Shown here: positions 1 to 8,751 of the stretch, piece after piece
Layout of the letters: the number at the start of each line of letters is the position of its first letter
How positions within the stretch are numbered: position 1 is the stretch's first letter
Assembly (NCBI GenBank): GCA_045586185.1
Contig: JAZMZV010000015.1
Span: 18,290-82,289, forward strand
Direction of reading: 5' to 3'
Source of the DNA: RUG11551 sp045586185
GTDB taxonomy: Bacteria; Planctomycetota; Planctomycetia; Pirellulales; Thermoguttaceae
DNA length: 64,000 bases
Notes under the pieces: model-generated
What the model saw: only the letters and a program-made list of their open reading frames with translations
The model's database searches: none
Told to the model about the DNA's origin: nothing
Program-made: the position numbers and the translations under genes

Positions 1-96
1 GCGGACATGGAGTCCGGCGTCCGGGATGAAAACGACCTGTTTGTCCTCGACCGCGTACAAAAAGTTTTGGAGATCGCGAAACCGTGGATTAAATAG
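1..96 (+). CDS. C-terminal end of an unknown protein (cut by window start)
   Basis: Frame 1 is open from the first base to a TAG at 94-96 and encodes 31 residues ending in KPWIK. The fragment is acidic then basic and probably helical. It is too short to place in a family. It lies on the same strand as the MoxR/DUF2201 cluster that follows, 116 bases upstream of the first MoxR start. It could belong to the same transcription unit, though a hairpin at 138-178 may separate them. Confidence 0.5.
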   Translation, partial: ADMESGVRDENDLFVLDRVQKVLEIAKPWIK

Positions 97-137
97 AGAT
101 GACCGCCGTCTCCTCGTTGAGGCGGCGTGAATGAAAC

Positions 138-178
138 CTTCGACGAGATTGCTGCGGAAACGCGAATTTTCGTCGAAG
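138..178 (+). terminator. possible hairpin terminator before the MoxR cluster
   Basis: A 9-bp perfect stem (CTTCGACGA with TCGTCGAAG) encloses a 23-base loop and is followed by CCTTTTAA. The long loop and short T run make it a weak terminator candidate for the upstream partial gene. Confidence 0.3.
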
Positions 179-212
179 CCTTTTAACGTTTAGTTTTTAA
201 GGAAGAATCCAA

Positions 213-1001
213 ATGAACAATAACCTTCCAACTGTAACGCTTTCCGAAGCGAAATCGATCATCAAAGCGCTGGCTGCGGATCAGAGCGTGCTGCTTTTGT
301 CTCCTCCGGGAGTCGGGAAGTCGGATTCCGTTATGCAGGCGGCAGCCGACGCGGGGTTGGAATGCCGCTCCTTGCTCGGGACTCAAATCGCGCCCGAGGA
401 CGTTTCCGGCATTCCGCGAATCGTTGGGGAACGCTCGGTTTTCTGCCCTCCGCGCGTACTTTTGCCGGAGGATCCGAAACCGTTCTGCCTGTTCCTTGAC
501 GAGCTGCCGGCGTGCACGCCCGACATTCAGAAGTCGTTTTATTCGCTTCTGCTTGAACGTCGGCTTTGCGAGCACCCGCTCCCGAAAGGGACGTGGGTCG
601 TGGCGGCTGGAAACCGCGCTGAGGACCGGTCGCTGGTGCGTTCGCTTTCGGCGGCGCTGGTAAACCGCGTTATCATTCTCAACGTCCGCGTGGACGTCAA
701 CGAATGGCTTGCGTGGGGACGATCAGCGGGAGTGCGTCAGGACGTTCTCACGTTTATCGAGTCCCATCCTGATTCCCTTATGCGGCCGATCCCGAATACG
801 CCGGCTCCGTTCTCAACGCCTCGAGCGTGGGTGAGTTTATCCAATTCGCTGGACCTACTTGAAGAGGCGGGGACGCTTACTCCGACAGCGGTACAAGCAA
901 TCGCTTACGGTCGGGTTTCCCCCGAAGACGCTGAGTTGTTTACCGGCAGCTCCATTGTTTCCGATGACATCTTGAGTGATATGGGTAACGAAATCAATTA
1001 A
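213..1001 (+). CDS. MoxR-type AAA+ ATPase, first tandem copy, truncated C-terminus
   Basis: This 262-residue AAA+ ATPase of the MoxR type is expected to remodel or activate a partner VWA-domain protein using ATP. Walker A is PPGVGKS at residues 31-37, Walker B ends in FLDE at 94-97, and the sensor-1 Asn is N134. An SD-like AAGGAAG precedes the ATG. Residues 39-117 match the next gene's product with no substitution I can see. After about residue 240 the protein stops following it and ends in an unrelated short tail, so about 85 residues of the lid/C-terminal region are missing. Whether this copy is functional, regulatory or decaying cannot be told from sequence. It is the upstream half of a tandem duplication next to a DUF2201 gene. 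Confidence 0.8.
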   Translation: MNNNLPTVTLSEAKSIIKALAADQSVLLLSPPGVGKSDSVMQAAADAGLECRSLLGTQIAPEDVSGIPRIVGERSVFCPPRVLLPEDPKPFCLFLDELPACTPDIQKSFYSLLLERRLCEHPLPKGTWVVAAGNRAEDRSLVRSLSAALVNRVIILNVRVDVNEWLAWGRSAGVRQDVLTFIESHPDSLMRPIPNTPAPFSTPRAWVSLSNSLDLLEEAGTLTPTAVQAIAYGRVSPEDAELFTGSSIVSDDILSDMGNEIN

Positions 1002-1075
1002 TAATTGATAATTCCCTCGAGATGTTTAGGGATGAATATGAAGACTGATGAATTAAAGAAAGCGAAAGAATCCAA

Positions 1076-2113
1076 ATGAACCAATACCTTCCAACTGTAA
1101 CGCTTTCCGAGGCGAAATCGATTATCAAATCGCTGGCGCAGAAACAGAGCGTGCTGCTTTTGTCCCCTCCGGGTGTCGGAAAGTCGGATTCCGTCATGCA
1201 GGCGGCAGCCGACGCAGGGCTGGAGTGCCGTTCGCTGCTCGGGACTCAAATCGCGCCCGAGGACGTTTCCGGCATTCCGCGCATCGTTGGTGAACGTTCG
1301 GTTTTCTGCCCTCCGCGCGTACTTTTGCCGGAGGATCCGAAACCGTTCTGCCTGTTCCTGGACGAGCTGCCAGCATGCACGCCCGACATTCAGAAGTCGT
1401 TTTATTCGCTTCTGCTTGAACGTCGGCTTGGCGAACATCCGCTCCCGAAAGGGACGTGGGTCGTGGCGGCTGGAAACCGCGCTGAGGACCGGTCGCTGGT
1501 GCGTTCGCTTTCAGCTGCGCTGATAAACCGAGTCATCATTCTCAACGTTCGCGTGGACGTGAAGGAATGGCTTCAGTGGGGACATTCCGCAGGAGTGCGA
1601 TCCGAGATTCTGTCGTTCATCACGTTTAATCCCGATTCCCTCATGCGGTCGATTCCTGTTACGCCTGCCCCGTTCTCGACGCCGCGCGCGTGGGTGAGTT
1701 TATCCCGCTCGCTGGACCTGCTCGAAAAAGCGGGCACGCTTAATTCCGAATCGATGCGGTCCGTTGCTTACGGTCGGGTTTCGCCTGAGGACGCCTCATT
1801 GTTTACCGTTTTCACTGAATCGAATCTCGGTTCGCTCAAAAAACCAATCGAGTACCTGAAAGGAGAATCGCCGTTGCCGGATGACCGGACTCAGCGCTGG
1901 TTCATCCTGCATGGAATTCGTCAGCTTGTACTGACCCAGTGGGATTTCCTCAAAGAAAACGCGTCCGGAAATCAAATCAATGCTTTTCTTCAAAAAGTCA
2001 AACGGGAAGAACGCGCGGCGTTACTGCTGGAACTGGTCGAGAAGTGGAGCGAACTTGGCGCGGACAACGCGATTTGCAAAACCCTCGAAGAGATTACGGG
2101 GATCAAAATTTAA
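1076..2113 (+). CDS. MoxR-type AAA+ ATPase, second full-length copy
   Basis: This 345-residue AAA+ ATPase has the same Walker A (PPGVGKS), Walker B (FLDE) and sensor-1 (AAGNR) positions as the preceding copy. It also has an intact C-terminal region of about 100 residues that the first copy lacks. MoxR ATPases act as chaperones for VWA-domain proteins, and the next gene encodes one (DUF2201), which is the usual pairing. No clear SD is present; the leader GAATCCAA before the ATG is shared with copy one, so the duplication includes the translation start region. The stop codon overlaps the first unit of an eight-unit heptamer repeat. Family assignment is secure; the substrate is unknown. Confidence 0.85.
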   Translation: MNQYLPTVTLSEAKSIIKSLAQKQSVLLLSPPGVGKSDSVMQAAADAGLECRSLLGTQIAPEDVSGIPRIVGERSVFCPPRVLLPEDPKPFCLFLDELPACTPDIQKSFYSLLLERRLGEHPLPKGTWVVAAGNRAEDRSLVRSLSAALINRVIILNVRVDVKEWLQWGHSAGVRSEILSFITFNPDSLMRSIPVTPAPFSTPRAWVSLSRSLDLLEKAGTLNSESMRSVAYGRVSPEDASLFTVFTESNLGSLKKPIEYLKGESPLPDDRTQRWFILHGIRQLVLTQWDFLKENASGNQINAFLQKVKREERAALLLELVEKWSELGADNAICKTLEEITGIKI

Positions 2114-2168
2114 ACGAATAACGAATTACGAAGAACAAATTACGAATAACAAATAACGAAGAACGAGC
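2113..2168 (+). repeat. heptamer tandem repeat, AACGAAT family
   Basis: Eight degenerate 7-base units follow one another without a gap (AACGAAT, AACGAAT, TACGAAG, AACAAAT, TACGAAT, AACAAAT, AACGAAG, AACGAGC). The first base belongs to the stop codon of the MoxR gene. It fills the space between the MoxR and DUF2201 genes. Confidence 0.85.
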
Positions 2169-2220
2169 AGAAAGTCATTAATCTTTTGCTCAGTCCTGAT
2201 AATTTAATCATGGAGCGGTC

Positions 2221-3681
2221 ATGTTCAATCATACTATTGAAAAATTTGAAACGCTGGATCAGAAGACCCGACTCGTCGCGGCGCTGAATTACGTCTGCGC
2301 AGCCCGTCCGTACCTCTCGGGTCTGGCGAGCCTGCTGAAAATTTACGTCTCGAATATGGTGGATACAGCGGGAATCTCCGCGTCGGGCAGACTCCTCATC
2401 AATCCCCAATTTCTGGAGAAACAGTCTTTTCAGGATCTCGCCTTCATTCTTGCGCACGAGCTTATGCACCTCGTGTTGCAGACGCACGAACGCGAAGGGA
2501 ATTTTTCCGAACACGATCTGGTCAACGTCGCCCACGATTTTATCATCAACGATGATTTAATGGAAGATTTCACGACCGGCAGGGATAGCTGCCCGCCTGC
2601 TGGCGCTTTGCATTGGCCGGATTACGAAGATTCCGTCAAAGACTGGAAACCTGCCAGCGAGTACTCGCTTGAGGAATTGGTCAGCGTTCTGAGAAAACAG
2701 AACATCTCCCCCAAACAGGCATGGGACAACGAAAACACCTACACATTCTCGAGCTCTGACCAAACTCTCTCCGGCGGGGGCGGAGGAGGTTCTTTGGGAG
2801 ATCTCCTTAAAGAGGCAGGCGTTAAAGCATCCCAACTTAATAAAAACAATTCCCGGAAGAATACGAAATCCCAAGGCGACAATTCTGCTGACACTCGCTC
2901 AAAGAGCAAACAAAGCGGCACCGGCATGAGAAAACGCATTAAGAACCGCTTGGACGTGATTTCTGCGGAGGACGAACTGAGTGTTTTTCCAGATCTGTCC
3001 CCCGAGTCCCTCACCCGCGAGCAGAAGAGCGTTCAGCAAGCCGCTATTCGTTCTTACTCGGAAGCGGTTATGATGGACTCTTTGAAAAAAATCGAAAACG
3101 CCAGCATTGAACGCGGCGATGAATACGGCAACGAGTACGGCATGATCGAATTGCTTCGCGGAAGTTACGTCACGCCGTGGGAAGCCGCCCTTCAGCGCTG
3201 GTTCGACACGGTTACTCCGGGAGACCGTTCGTTTGCAAGAGCATCCCGCCGCGGCGCGTGGCGAACAGACGTCGTTCTACCCGGTCGGAAACGAGAAGGC
3301 TGGACTATCCATATCGTTTTGGATACCAGCGGATCCATGACCTGGGCTCTCCAGAACGCTTTAGGCGCCATAGACCAATTCTGTCAGAACAACAACGTGG
3401 AAACCATTCACATTTTACAATGTGACGTTGACGTTACTGCGGATGAGTGGCTCGAAGTGGGAACCCTCGAAAACTTTGAGGCAAAAGGTTTCGGAGGAAG
3501 CGACATGTCCCCCGCCATGCTGAAGCTTGCGGAAGATCCGGACGTAACCGCCGTCATCGTTCTCACCGATGGTTATATCGGCTATCCCGAAAAGGAACCC
3601 CCATACGAGACCCTTTGGGCGATCGTCGACAGAGGAAATACTGACTTCAATTACGGAACCGCCATCCTGATTGAAGATTAA
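2221..3681 (+). CDS. DUF2201 protein: metallopeptidase-like and VWA-like domains
   Basis: This 486-residue cytoplasmic protein has no signal peptide. Its N-terminal half carries a zincin motif HELMH at residues 79-83 followed by an NVAHDFIIND segment, typical of the DUF2201 putative metallopeptidase domain. A charged, low-complexity linker with a Gly run lies around residues 185-240. The C-terminal half is a VWA-like domain with an intact MIDAS DTSGS at 368-372 and TDG at 449-451. DUF2201 genes commonly sit beside MoxR ATPase genes, and the pair is thought to work as an ATPase plus metal-binding effector. Here two MoxR genes precede it on the same strand. Biochemical function and substrate are unknown. 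Confidence 0.85.
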   Translation: MFNHTIEKFETLDQKTRLVAALNYVCAARPYLSGLASLLKIYVSNMVDTAGISASGRLLINPQFLEKQSFQDLAFILAHELMHLVLQTHEREGNFSEHDLVNVAHDFIINDDLMEDFTTGRDSCPPAGALHWPDYEDSVKDWKPASEYSLEELVSVLRKQNISPKQAWDNENTYTFSSSDQTLSGGGGGGSLGDLLKEAGVKASQLNKNNSRKNTKSQGDNSADTRSKSKQSGTGMRKRIKNRLDVISAEDELSVFPDLSPESLTREQKSVQQAAIRSYSEAVMMDSLKKIENASIERGDEYGNEYGMIELLRGSYVTPWEAALQRWFDTVTPGDRSFARASRRGAWRTDVVLPGRKREGWTIHIVLDTSGSMTWALQNALGAIDQFCQNNNVETIHILQCDVDVTADEWLEVGTLENFEAKGFGGSDMSPAMLKLAEDPDVTAVIVLTDGYIGYPEKEPPYETLWAIVDRGNTDFNYGTAILIED

Positions 3682-3795
3682 CCGGGAATAATTGCCGCGG
3701 CGTTTATCGGTTTGACGCTAAATGTAACAACTCCTCAATCGGGATTGCCGGTCGAGGAGTTGAAAATTTTCTTGAGCGATTTCAGTCGGACGACG

Positions 3796-5256
3796 TTACT
3801 GAACTTCAATAACGGCGACGGCGTTGTAGGAATCTTTGAAAACGTTTTGCCCAGTCAGCAGGACGACGGCTTCTCCGGTTTCGACGTATTCGCGTTTCTT
3901 CGCTTCCGCGACGATGTCAGCATAGTTCTTTGCCTTCGGCAGATACATGGGAATAACGCCCCAGTAAAGAGCCATTCTCCGTGCGGCTTCCAGAACCGAC
4001 GAACAGCCGATCGTTGAGACTGCCGAACGCAGTTGAGCCAAGTCCAGCGCAGTTCGCCCAGTAGATGTTGCCGCGATAATAGCCGACGCCTCAGTCGTGT
4101 CTGCAATGCTGACCGCCGCTTCCGCCATGGCGCAGGCGACAAGCGAGCTGGGACGCAGAAGCGTGTTCTCGGAATCGTCGTAAAAACAGGGAACCGACGG
4201 CAGCGGTTCGTCGTCGCGCTTCGCTCTTTCCTTTTCGGTTTCCAGAGCAATGCGGTGCATCGTCTTGACCGTTTCGACCGGGTAGTCTCCAACGGCGGTT
4301 TCCCCGGAAAGCATGATGCAGTCCGCGCCGTCGAAAACCGCGTTGGCAACGTCGGACGCTTCCGCTCTGGTAGGAATGCGGCTGTGCGTCATGCTTTCCA
4401 GCATCTGCGTTGCGACAATCACCGGCTTGCCCAGCGCTCGGCAGACGCGAATGATTTCCTTCTGGACGACGCCCATCTTGGCGATGTCGACTTCGACGCC
4501 CAGGTCGCCGCGGGCAACCATCACGCCGTCGGACGCCAAAACAATCTGTTCCAGATTCTTGACCGCTTCCGGTTTCTCAATTTTAGCAATAATCCCCGTA
4601 TTGAGCGGTTTGTCTTTGGGTTTGTTTGCAATGAGGATGTCGCGCAGCTCGTCGATTTCCTCTGCCGTGCGAACGAAGCTGAACCCGAGGTAATCGATTC
4701 CGTTTTGAACCGCCCAAATCGCGTTGTCGATGTCAACCGGCTGCAGGGATTTCACCGACAGCTTGACGCCCGGCAGGTTGATTCCCTGACGGGATCGGAC
4801 GACGCCCGACTGAACGACGACGCCCTCGACGTAGTCTTTGCCTTTTTTGGTAATCTCGACGCTGACCAGCCCGTCACACATCAAAACGCGGTCGCCTTTT
4901 TTCAGTTCGTTAACCAGCGGTTCGTAAGTTGACGTCAGCCAGTTCTTTTGCGGCGACGTTTTCCCGCGAATAAACCGGATCGTTTCGCCCTGAACGCAGT
5001 CCAGCTCTCCGCCTTCAATTTCGCCCAGACGCATTTTCGGACCTGCCAGGTCCATCAAGACGGCAATGGGAACGCCGGCTTTCTTTTCTGCCTTGCGAAT
5101 CAGCGCCAGGTTTTTAGCGAACGACTCAATTGTCCCGTGAGCGGCGTTAATTCGGAAGACGTCGACTCCCGCGTGAATGAGTTCTACGAGTTTCTCGACC
5201 GACAAAATCGCCGGCCCGACTGTTGCGATAATTTTAGTTTGACTTGGACGAAGCAT
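3796..5256 (-). CDS. pyk: pyruvate kinase
   Basis: The product converts phosphoenolpyruvate and ADP to pyruvate and ATP in glycolysis. The 486 residues start with the typical RPSQTKIIATVGPA strand. They contain the pyruvate-kinase active-site segment IIAKIEKPEAV, the GVMVARGDLGVE loop and the GADCIMLSGETAVGDYP motif. Length is normal for a bacterial enzyme with A, B and C domains and no extra PEP-utilizer domain. The ATG has no Shine-Dalgarno; heptamer repeats begin five bases upstream of it. It is transcribed alone and converges on the DUF2201 gene. Confidence 0.95.
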   Translation of the reverse strand: MLRPSQTKIIATVGPAILSVEKLVELIHAGVDVFRINAAHGTIESFAKNLALIRKAEKKAGVPIAVLMDLAGPKMRLGEIEGGELDCVQGETIRFIRGKTSPQKNWLTSTYEPLVNELKKGDRVLMCDGLVSVEITKKGKDYVEGVVVQSGVVRSRQGINLPGVKLSVKSLQPVDIDNAIWAVQNGIDYLGFSFVRTAEEIDELRDILIANKPKDKPLNTGIIAKIEKPEAVKNLEQIVLASDGVMVARGDLGVEVDIAKMGVVQKEIIRVCRALGKPVIVATQMLESMTHSRIPTRAEASDVANAVFDGADCIMLSGETAVGDYPVETVKTMHRIALETEKERAKRDDEPLPSVPCFYDDSENTLLRPSSLVACAMAEAAVSIADTTEASAIIAATSTGRTALDLAQLRSAVSTIGCSSVLEAARRMALYWGVIPMYLPKAKNYADIVAEAKKREYVETGEAVVLLTGQNVFKDSYNAVAVIEVQ

Positions 5257-5261
5257 GGTAT

Positions 5262-5331
5262 AATTCGGAATTAGGAATTCGGAATGCGGAATTATTAGTT
5301 GCGAGTTGCGAGTAGCGAGTTGCGAGTTAGG
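5262..5331. repeat. two abutting heptamer repeats upstream of pyk
   Basis: Five AATTCGG-type units (5262-5296) run directly into five AGTTGCG-type units (5297-5331), both with an exact 7-base period. They occupy the 5' side of pyk, starting five bases from its ATG. The AGTTGCG family recurs at six other places in the window. Confidence 0.85.
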
Positions 5332-5439
5332 GGCAACAAGCTAAAAGTTGTTGTTTCTAATAATTGTATTCAATTATCAAATATATATCAAGGGGGGAGG
5401 ACGATGGCTTTATGGTTCAAACGAAAAATTGGAAGTATT

Positions 5440-5540
5440 TTAACACGAAACACACGAAAAGAACGAAACAAATGAAAGGATTATTTTTCATCTTAAACTT
5501 TTCGTGATTTTCGCTTATTTTGCGTTTTTCGTGTTAAAAA
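5440..5540. repeat. imperfect inverted repeat of ACACGAAA nonamers
   Basis: Nonamer-like units (ACACGAAAC, ACACGAAAAG, AACGAAAC) on the left are mirrored by TTTTCGTG, TTTTCGC and TTTTCGTGTT units on the right. Together they form a long degenerate hairpin. A related element lies at 31695-31784. Both sit next to a copy of the ACGGATT repeat. Confidence 0.7.
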
Positions 5541-5576
5541 TCGAATGAATCACAAACGATTATTGATTTGTCAATT

Positions 5577-5633
5577 AACCAATCGGCGAAAATCCGTTTA
5601 ATCCGTCAAATCCGTGAACGGACTGACCTGCGA
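5577..5633 (-). repeat. ACGGATT nonamer repeat element
   Basis: Read on the minus strand this contains AGTCCG followed by three CGGATT units spaced about 9 bases apart and the tail CGCCGATTGG. It matches elements at 10961, 11097, 22589, 31614, 43146 and 43277. No gene is visible from 5257 to 5663. Confidence 0.8.
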
Positions 5634-5663
5634 AAATGCTAGTGCCATCTTACAGACGTGCAA

Positions 5664-6515
5664 TTATTTCGCGTCTTTTTCCAGCTTTTTGAATGCGGCG
5701 GGAAGGAACTCCAAAATGCGTTGGGCTGTAACGGACGTCTGACCGAGGGATCGGGCGGCTAAGTCGCCTGCCAGGGCGTGGACGTAAACGCCGATTTGCG
5801 CCGCGTCAAACGGGTCGTACTTCTGAGCGACCAGCGCGGCGATGACGCCTGTCAGGACGTCGCCCGCTCCGCCGGTTGCCATGCCGGGGTTTCCCGTCTT
5901 GTTGGTATACGTATGGATTCCGTTTGTAACAACGGTTTTGTGTCCTTTGAGAACGATAATCGCGCTGAGTTTAAGAGCCATCTCTTTGGCTTCTTCAATC
6001 TGCTCCTCACGCGTCTGCTTTTCCGCAGCGCCGGTCAGCCGCGCGAATTCCCCCGGATGGGGCGTCAGGATTCTCGGATGAGTCGCCTTGAACTTGAGAG
6101 AGCTTCTCGACAGAGCGTTGAGGGCGTCCGCGTCGATTACCATCGGTTTGTCGGATTTCTTGTACAGAACCCGAACCAGCTCGTCCAGTTCCTTTGACTG
6201 TCCCAGCCCGGGACCGATCGCGATTACCGACGCCTTTTGCGCCTCTTCGAGAATTGGGTTGAGCGCGGAGTTAGAGATTTTCCCGGACTCGTCGCAGGGC
6301 AGGGGAAGGGTCGTGTACTGGCGGTCGTATCCCGCCACGACTTCTAAGCAACTTTCAGGAACGGCGACGCGCGCCAGTCCGCAGCCGCTTGCCAGCGCAG
6401 AGCTGCCGCACAGCGATGGCGCCCCGTACATGCCGCGGCATCCGCCGACAACCAAAACGGTTCCGAACGTTCCTTTATGCGAATCCGCCTCTCGCGGCGT
6501 AAGTTTGAATCTCAT
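5664..6515 (-). CDS. nnrD: ADP/ATP-dependent NAD(P)H-hydrate dehydratase
   Basis: The enzyme repairs hydrated NADH and NADPH (NADHX, NADPHX) by nucleotide-dependent dehydration. The 283 residues carry the ribokinase-like fold signatures of the YjeF C-terminal family: GPGLGQ at 101-106, TPHPGEFARL at 151-160 and GMATGGAGDVLTG at 211-223, which supplies the catalytic Asp. The N-terminal epimerase domain (YjeF_N) found in fused versions is absent, so the epimerase must be encoded elsewhere. A promoter with an inverted repeat over its -10 lies about 55-80 bases upstream. Confidence 0.93.
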   Translation of the reverse strand: MRFKLTPREADSHKGTFGTVLVVGGCRGMYGAPSLCGSSALASGCGLARVAVPESCLEVVAGYDRQYTTLPLPCDESGKISNSALNPILEEAQKASVIAIGPGLGQSKELDELVRVLYKKSDKPMVIDADALNALSRSSLKFKATHPRILTPHPGEFARLTGAAEKQTREEQIEEAKEMALKLSAIIVLKGHKTVVTNGIHTYTNKTGNPGMATGGAGDVLTGVIAALVAQKYDPFDAAQIGVYVHALAGDLAARSLGQTSVTAQRILEFLPAAFKKLEKDAK

Positions 6516-6560
6516 CTTGACAAAGCAGGGAAAACGGTTGATAACAGTTATTGATTTCGA

Positions 6561-6594
6561 TATGGTAATTATACCATATAATAAAGAACGTCAA
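6561..6594 (-). promoter_or_regulatory. nnrD promoter with a possible operator
   Basis: On the minus strand TTGACG (6589-6594) and TATAAT (6568-6573) are 15 bases apart, which is slightly short spacing. The -10 is embedded in a perfect inverted repeat TATGGTA-ATTA-TACCATA at 6561-6578, placed where a repressor could block RNA polymerase. Regulator binding is inference. Confidence 0.5.
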
Positions 6595-6650
6595 GAGAGA
6601 GCAGGGGCAAATAACCGACTCTGAGCGCGGATATCGCCCCGATTTAACCG

Positions 6651-7001
6651 CTACATGCTCGCTGACGGGAGCGGGTTGGACAGGGCGGCGTTATACTGGT
6701 TTATCGCTTTTTGCAGAATTGCTTTTTCTGATTTAGTGAGCATGTCAATCGACAAGACTGTAATAATCTGCTTTCGGTTTTTATCGTAAACGATGGGAAT
6801 GTACTCGTCCTGATAGCGAATAACCGCCTTACTGCGCGCTAAACTCTGCTTTTTCAAAAAACAGAAATATTTCCCATGAGAGCAAATCTGGCTCATCTCT
6901 TTATATTGCTTTTTGCTGATTGCTAGTCCAACCCGTTCCAGCGTTCGCCGTTTGGTATGAAGTTCCAGATTTTTGCATTTTGAACGATGTTTTCTTCGCA
7001 T
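6651..7001 (-). CDS. small basic protein of unknown function
   Basis: The 116-residue product is Lys/Arg-rich. The N-terminus is very basic (MRRKHRSKCKN), and a segment in the second half (RYQDEYIPIVYDKNRKQIIT) reads like beta strands of a small toxin/nuclease-type fold, but I do not recognise a defined family. Base composition is lower in GC than the neighbours. It is divergent from the following membrane-protein gene and 135 bases from nnrD. It could be a stand-alone RelE-like or phage-type protein, which is speculation. Confidence 0.55.
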   Translation of the reverse strand: MRRKHRSKCKNLELHTKRRTLERVGLAISKKQYKEMSQICSHGKYFCFLKKQSLARSKAVIRYQDEYIPIVYDKNRKQIITVLSIDMLTKSEKAILQKAINQYNAALSNPLPSASM

Positions 7002-7258
7002 AATTAATCTCCGATGAATGAAATAGGACTCGTGAAAAATAAATCTAACGAATCTTAACGATATTTGCCCTTCAGGGGAACCTGAATTACCATGAAATCG
7101 AAGAAAAATTAAAATTATTGCATTTGAAGAGTTTGCATTATAGCGTTTAGATAAAATAGTAAAGTTTCAAGCTCTCTGATAAAATCTCCTATTTTAATAT
7201 TTCTCGATATTGTAAAAAGCAAAATATTGGATATAATAACCAGAAAAGCAACCAGTAT

Positions 7259-8686
7259 ATGAGAATTCGGGCTTTCCCAATGGATGATTTATCTAACAAC
7301 GCTGACGTCAACGAAACTATCGACACCGCTTTTGGCGTTGAGATGAATCGCGATATACCTCTCGGCGACGGCGAACGAGCGCTTTCTGTCCTGTACGCTT
7401 TACAGAAGGAGCGCGAGTCCAGCGCCGATTCCGGTTCGGTTGAATATCTCGATCCGGAGCTGACAGCGCAGATTGACTCGTTTTCCATGTACGACGTTGT
7501 CGTTGAGACGTTGCAGTGGTTTCAAGAGAAAAACGTCTGCCCGTCTGTTCCGATTACGCCCGAGACTCGCCTGGAAGCGCTCTTTCCCGCCAAAGGACGC
7601 GAGAAGAACTGGATGCGGTTTATTCTCGATCTGCAACATCAGGATTGGGAGACGGGACGAGCGGAATTTCTCTCATTGCCTCTGTCTGTTATAAAATTTA
7701 TTACCTGTATTAATGTTGTTTTTGTAGTTATTTTGCTGTCGTCCATTCTGATTGGAATACTCAACGCGGTTAACGTAATTGGATGTTTGCCTCAATGGCA
7801 AAAATTTGTCTATTTTTGGACATGTCAGTTTTTGTTTTTCTATCTTGGATTTTACATTCTTATCTACTTTATTATAAACCTTCAGCCTTTCAAATTTTGT
7901 ACGAAAGAGTTTAAGGGCGAATTCAATACAGTAGAAAAGCTGTCGAGTTATCTCAAGGAAATAAACCTTTTCAGAATTGCCGATCCCGATGCGGAAACGC
8001 TTGCCAAATCCGGCTGCCCGATTTGTAAAAAGATACTCGCTGTTCTGTCGCGCCAGTCGAGAATTCCAGAAGAGGAATTGAATCTGCAATCCCGGTTGGA
8101 TTCTCTATTTCATGGAAACAAAGCGTATTCCGTATGGAATGGGCTGATAAAGGAAATGACGAAAGAGAAATTCAATTTGCCTCACATCATTCCGCAGCGC
8201 CTCAGCTCGCACTCAGTAATTATAAACTGGTTTTTGATTTTTCTTAATTGGTTTGTTGGAGCAGGCTTGGTAATTGGAAGCGGATATGTCATTTATGTGA
8301 GCGAATTTATTCAATCGAAATCTGGCGCCCCAATAATTGATAATTATATTACTAATCCGTTTTTAAAAGAGCTGTACTTTTTGTTGATTTATATTTTTCT
8401 GGGATTTGTTCTTGTCCTGTTTCTTATAATGTTTATAATGGCGATAATTGCCATGTTCGACTACTTCCTCTTTCCGCGATACAGCTTTCCCGTTCGCTAT
8501 CAGACCGTTGCCAATCTTGTCAACCGGTTTCGAGCCGCCAACGTGGAATGGCTGGCGGAGAACAGCCCGGAATCGCTGGACGCTAAACTGCGGACGCTGG
8601 CGTTTCCTAATGCGGAACAGAAAGAGGTTATCGAGAGGTTAAAATCAGAACAGGAACTGGGCGAAGAGGAACTTGAGGATTTCTGA
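7259..8686 (+). CDS. unknown membrane protein with two homologous halves
   Basis: The 475-residue product appears to be an internal duplication. Each half has a cytosolic helical module followed by hydrophobic segments and a short conserved tail. Module A is at about residues 77-125 and module B at about 254-303. Both read like the helix-1/loop region of an acyl-carrier-type domain: a helix, a P-x-E/T segment, then TRLEALF or SRLDSLF. Neither shows the usual DSL phosphopantetheine Ser. Membrane segments fall at about 140-165, 180-205, 325-350 and 365-400. After each pair comes an aromatic/basic stretch (FCTKEFKGEFNTVEKL; PRYSFPVRYQTVANL). No SD precedes the ATG, and Met-8 is an alternative start. 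Confidence 0.65.
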   Translation: MRIRAFPMDDLSNNADVNETIDTAFGVEMNRDIPLGDGERALSVLYALQKERESSADSGSVEYLDPELTAQIDSFSMYDVVVETLQWFQEKNVCPSVPITPETRLEALFPAKGREKNWMRFILDLQHQDWETGRAEFLSLPLSVIKFITCINVVFVVILLSSILIGILNAVNVIGCLPQWQKFVYFWTCQFLFFYLGFYILIYFIINLQPFKFCTKEFKGEFNTVEKLSSYLKEINLFRIADPDAETLAKSGCPICKKILAVLSRQSRIPEEELNLQSRLDSLFHGNKAYSVWNGLIKEMTKEKFNLPHIIPQRLSSHSVIINWFLIFLNWFVGAGLVIGSGYVIYVSEFIQSKSGAPIIDNYITNPFLKELYFLLIYIFLGFVLVLFLIMFIMAIIAMFDYFLFPRYSFPVRYQTVANLVNRFRAANVEWLAENSPESLDAKLRTLAFPNAEQKEVIERLKSEQELGEEELEDF

Positions 8687-8708
8687 TTATAGAGTTTTTA
8701 TGTAGCAC

Positions 8709-8747
8709 GTTGGAAAAGGCTGCGCCTCTGGGCGCCGCAATCTCCGA
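8709..8747 (+). repeat. hairpin of the TTGGACAAGGC family, variant stem
   Basis: The flanks TTGGAAAAGGC and GCAATCTCCGA match the dispersed element at 50712 and 52573. The stem here is different (GCGCC-TCTG-GGCGC). It lies between the membrane protein and flhA, both of which end here, so it could also serve as a transcription end. Confidence 0.6.
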
Positions 8748-8751
8748 GATT

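Noticed and set aside
4033..4932. Long plus-strand frame opposite pyk
   Set aside because: Shadow of the pyruvate kinase gene; no recognisable protein and no initiation signals.
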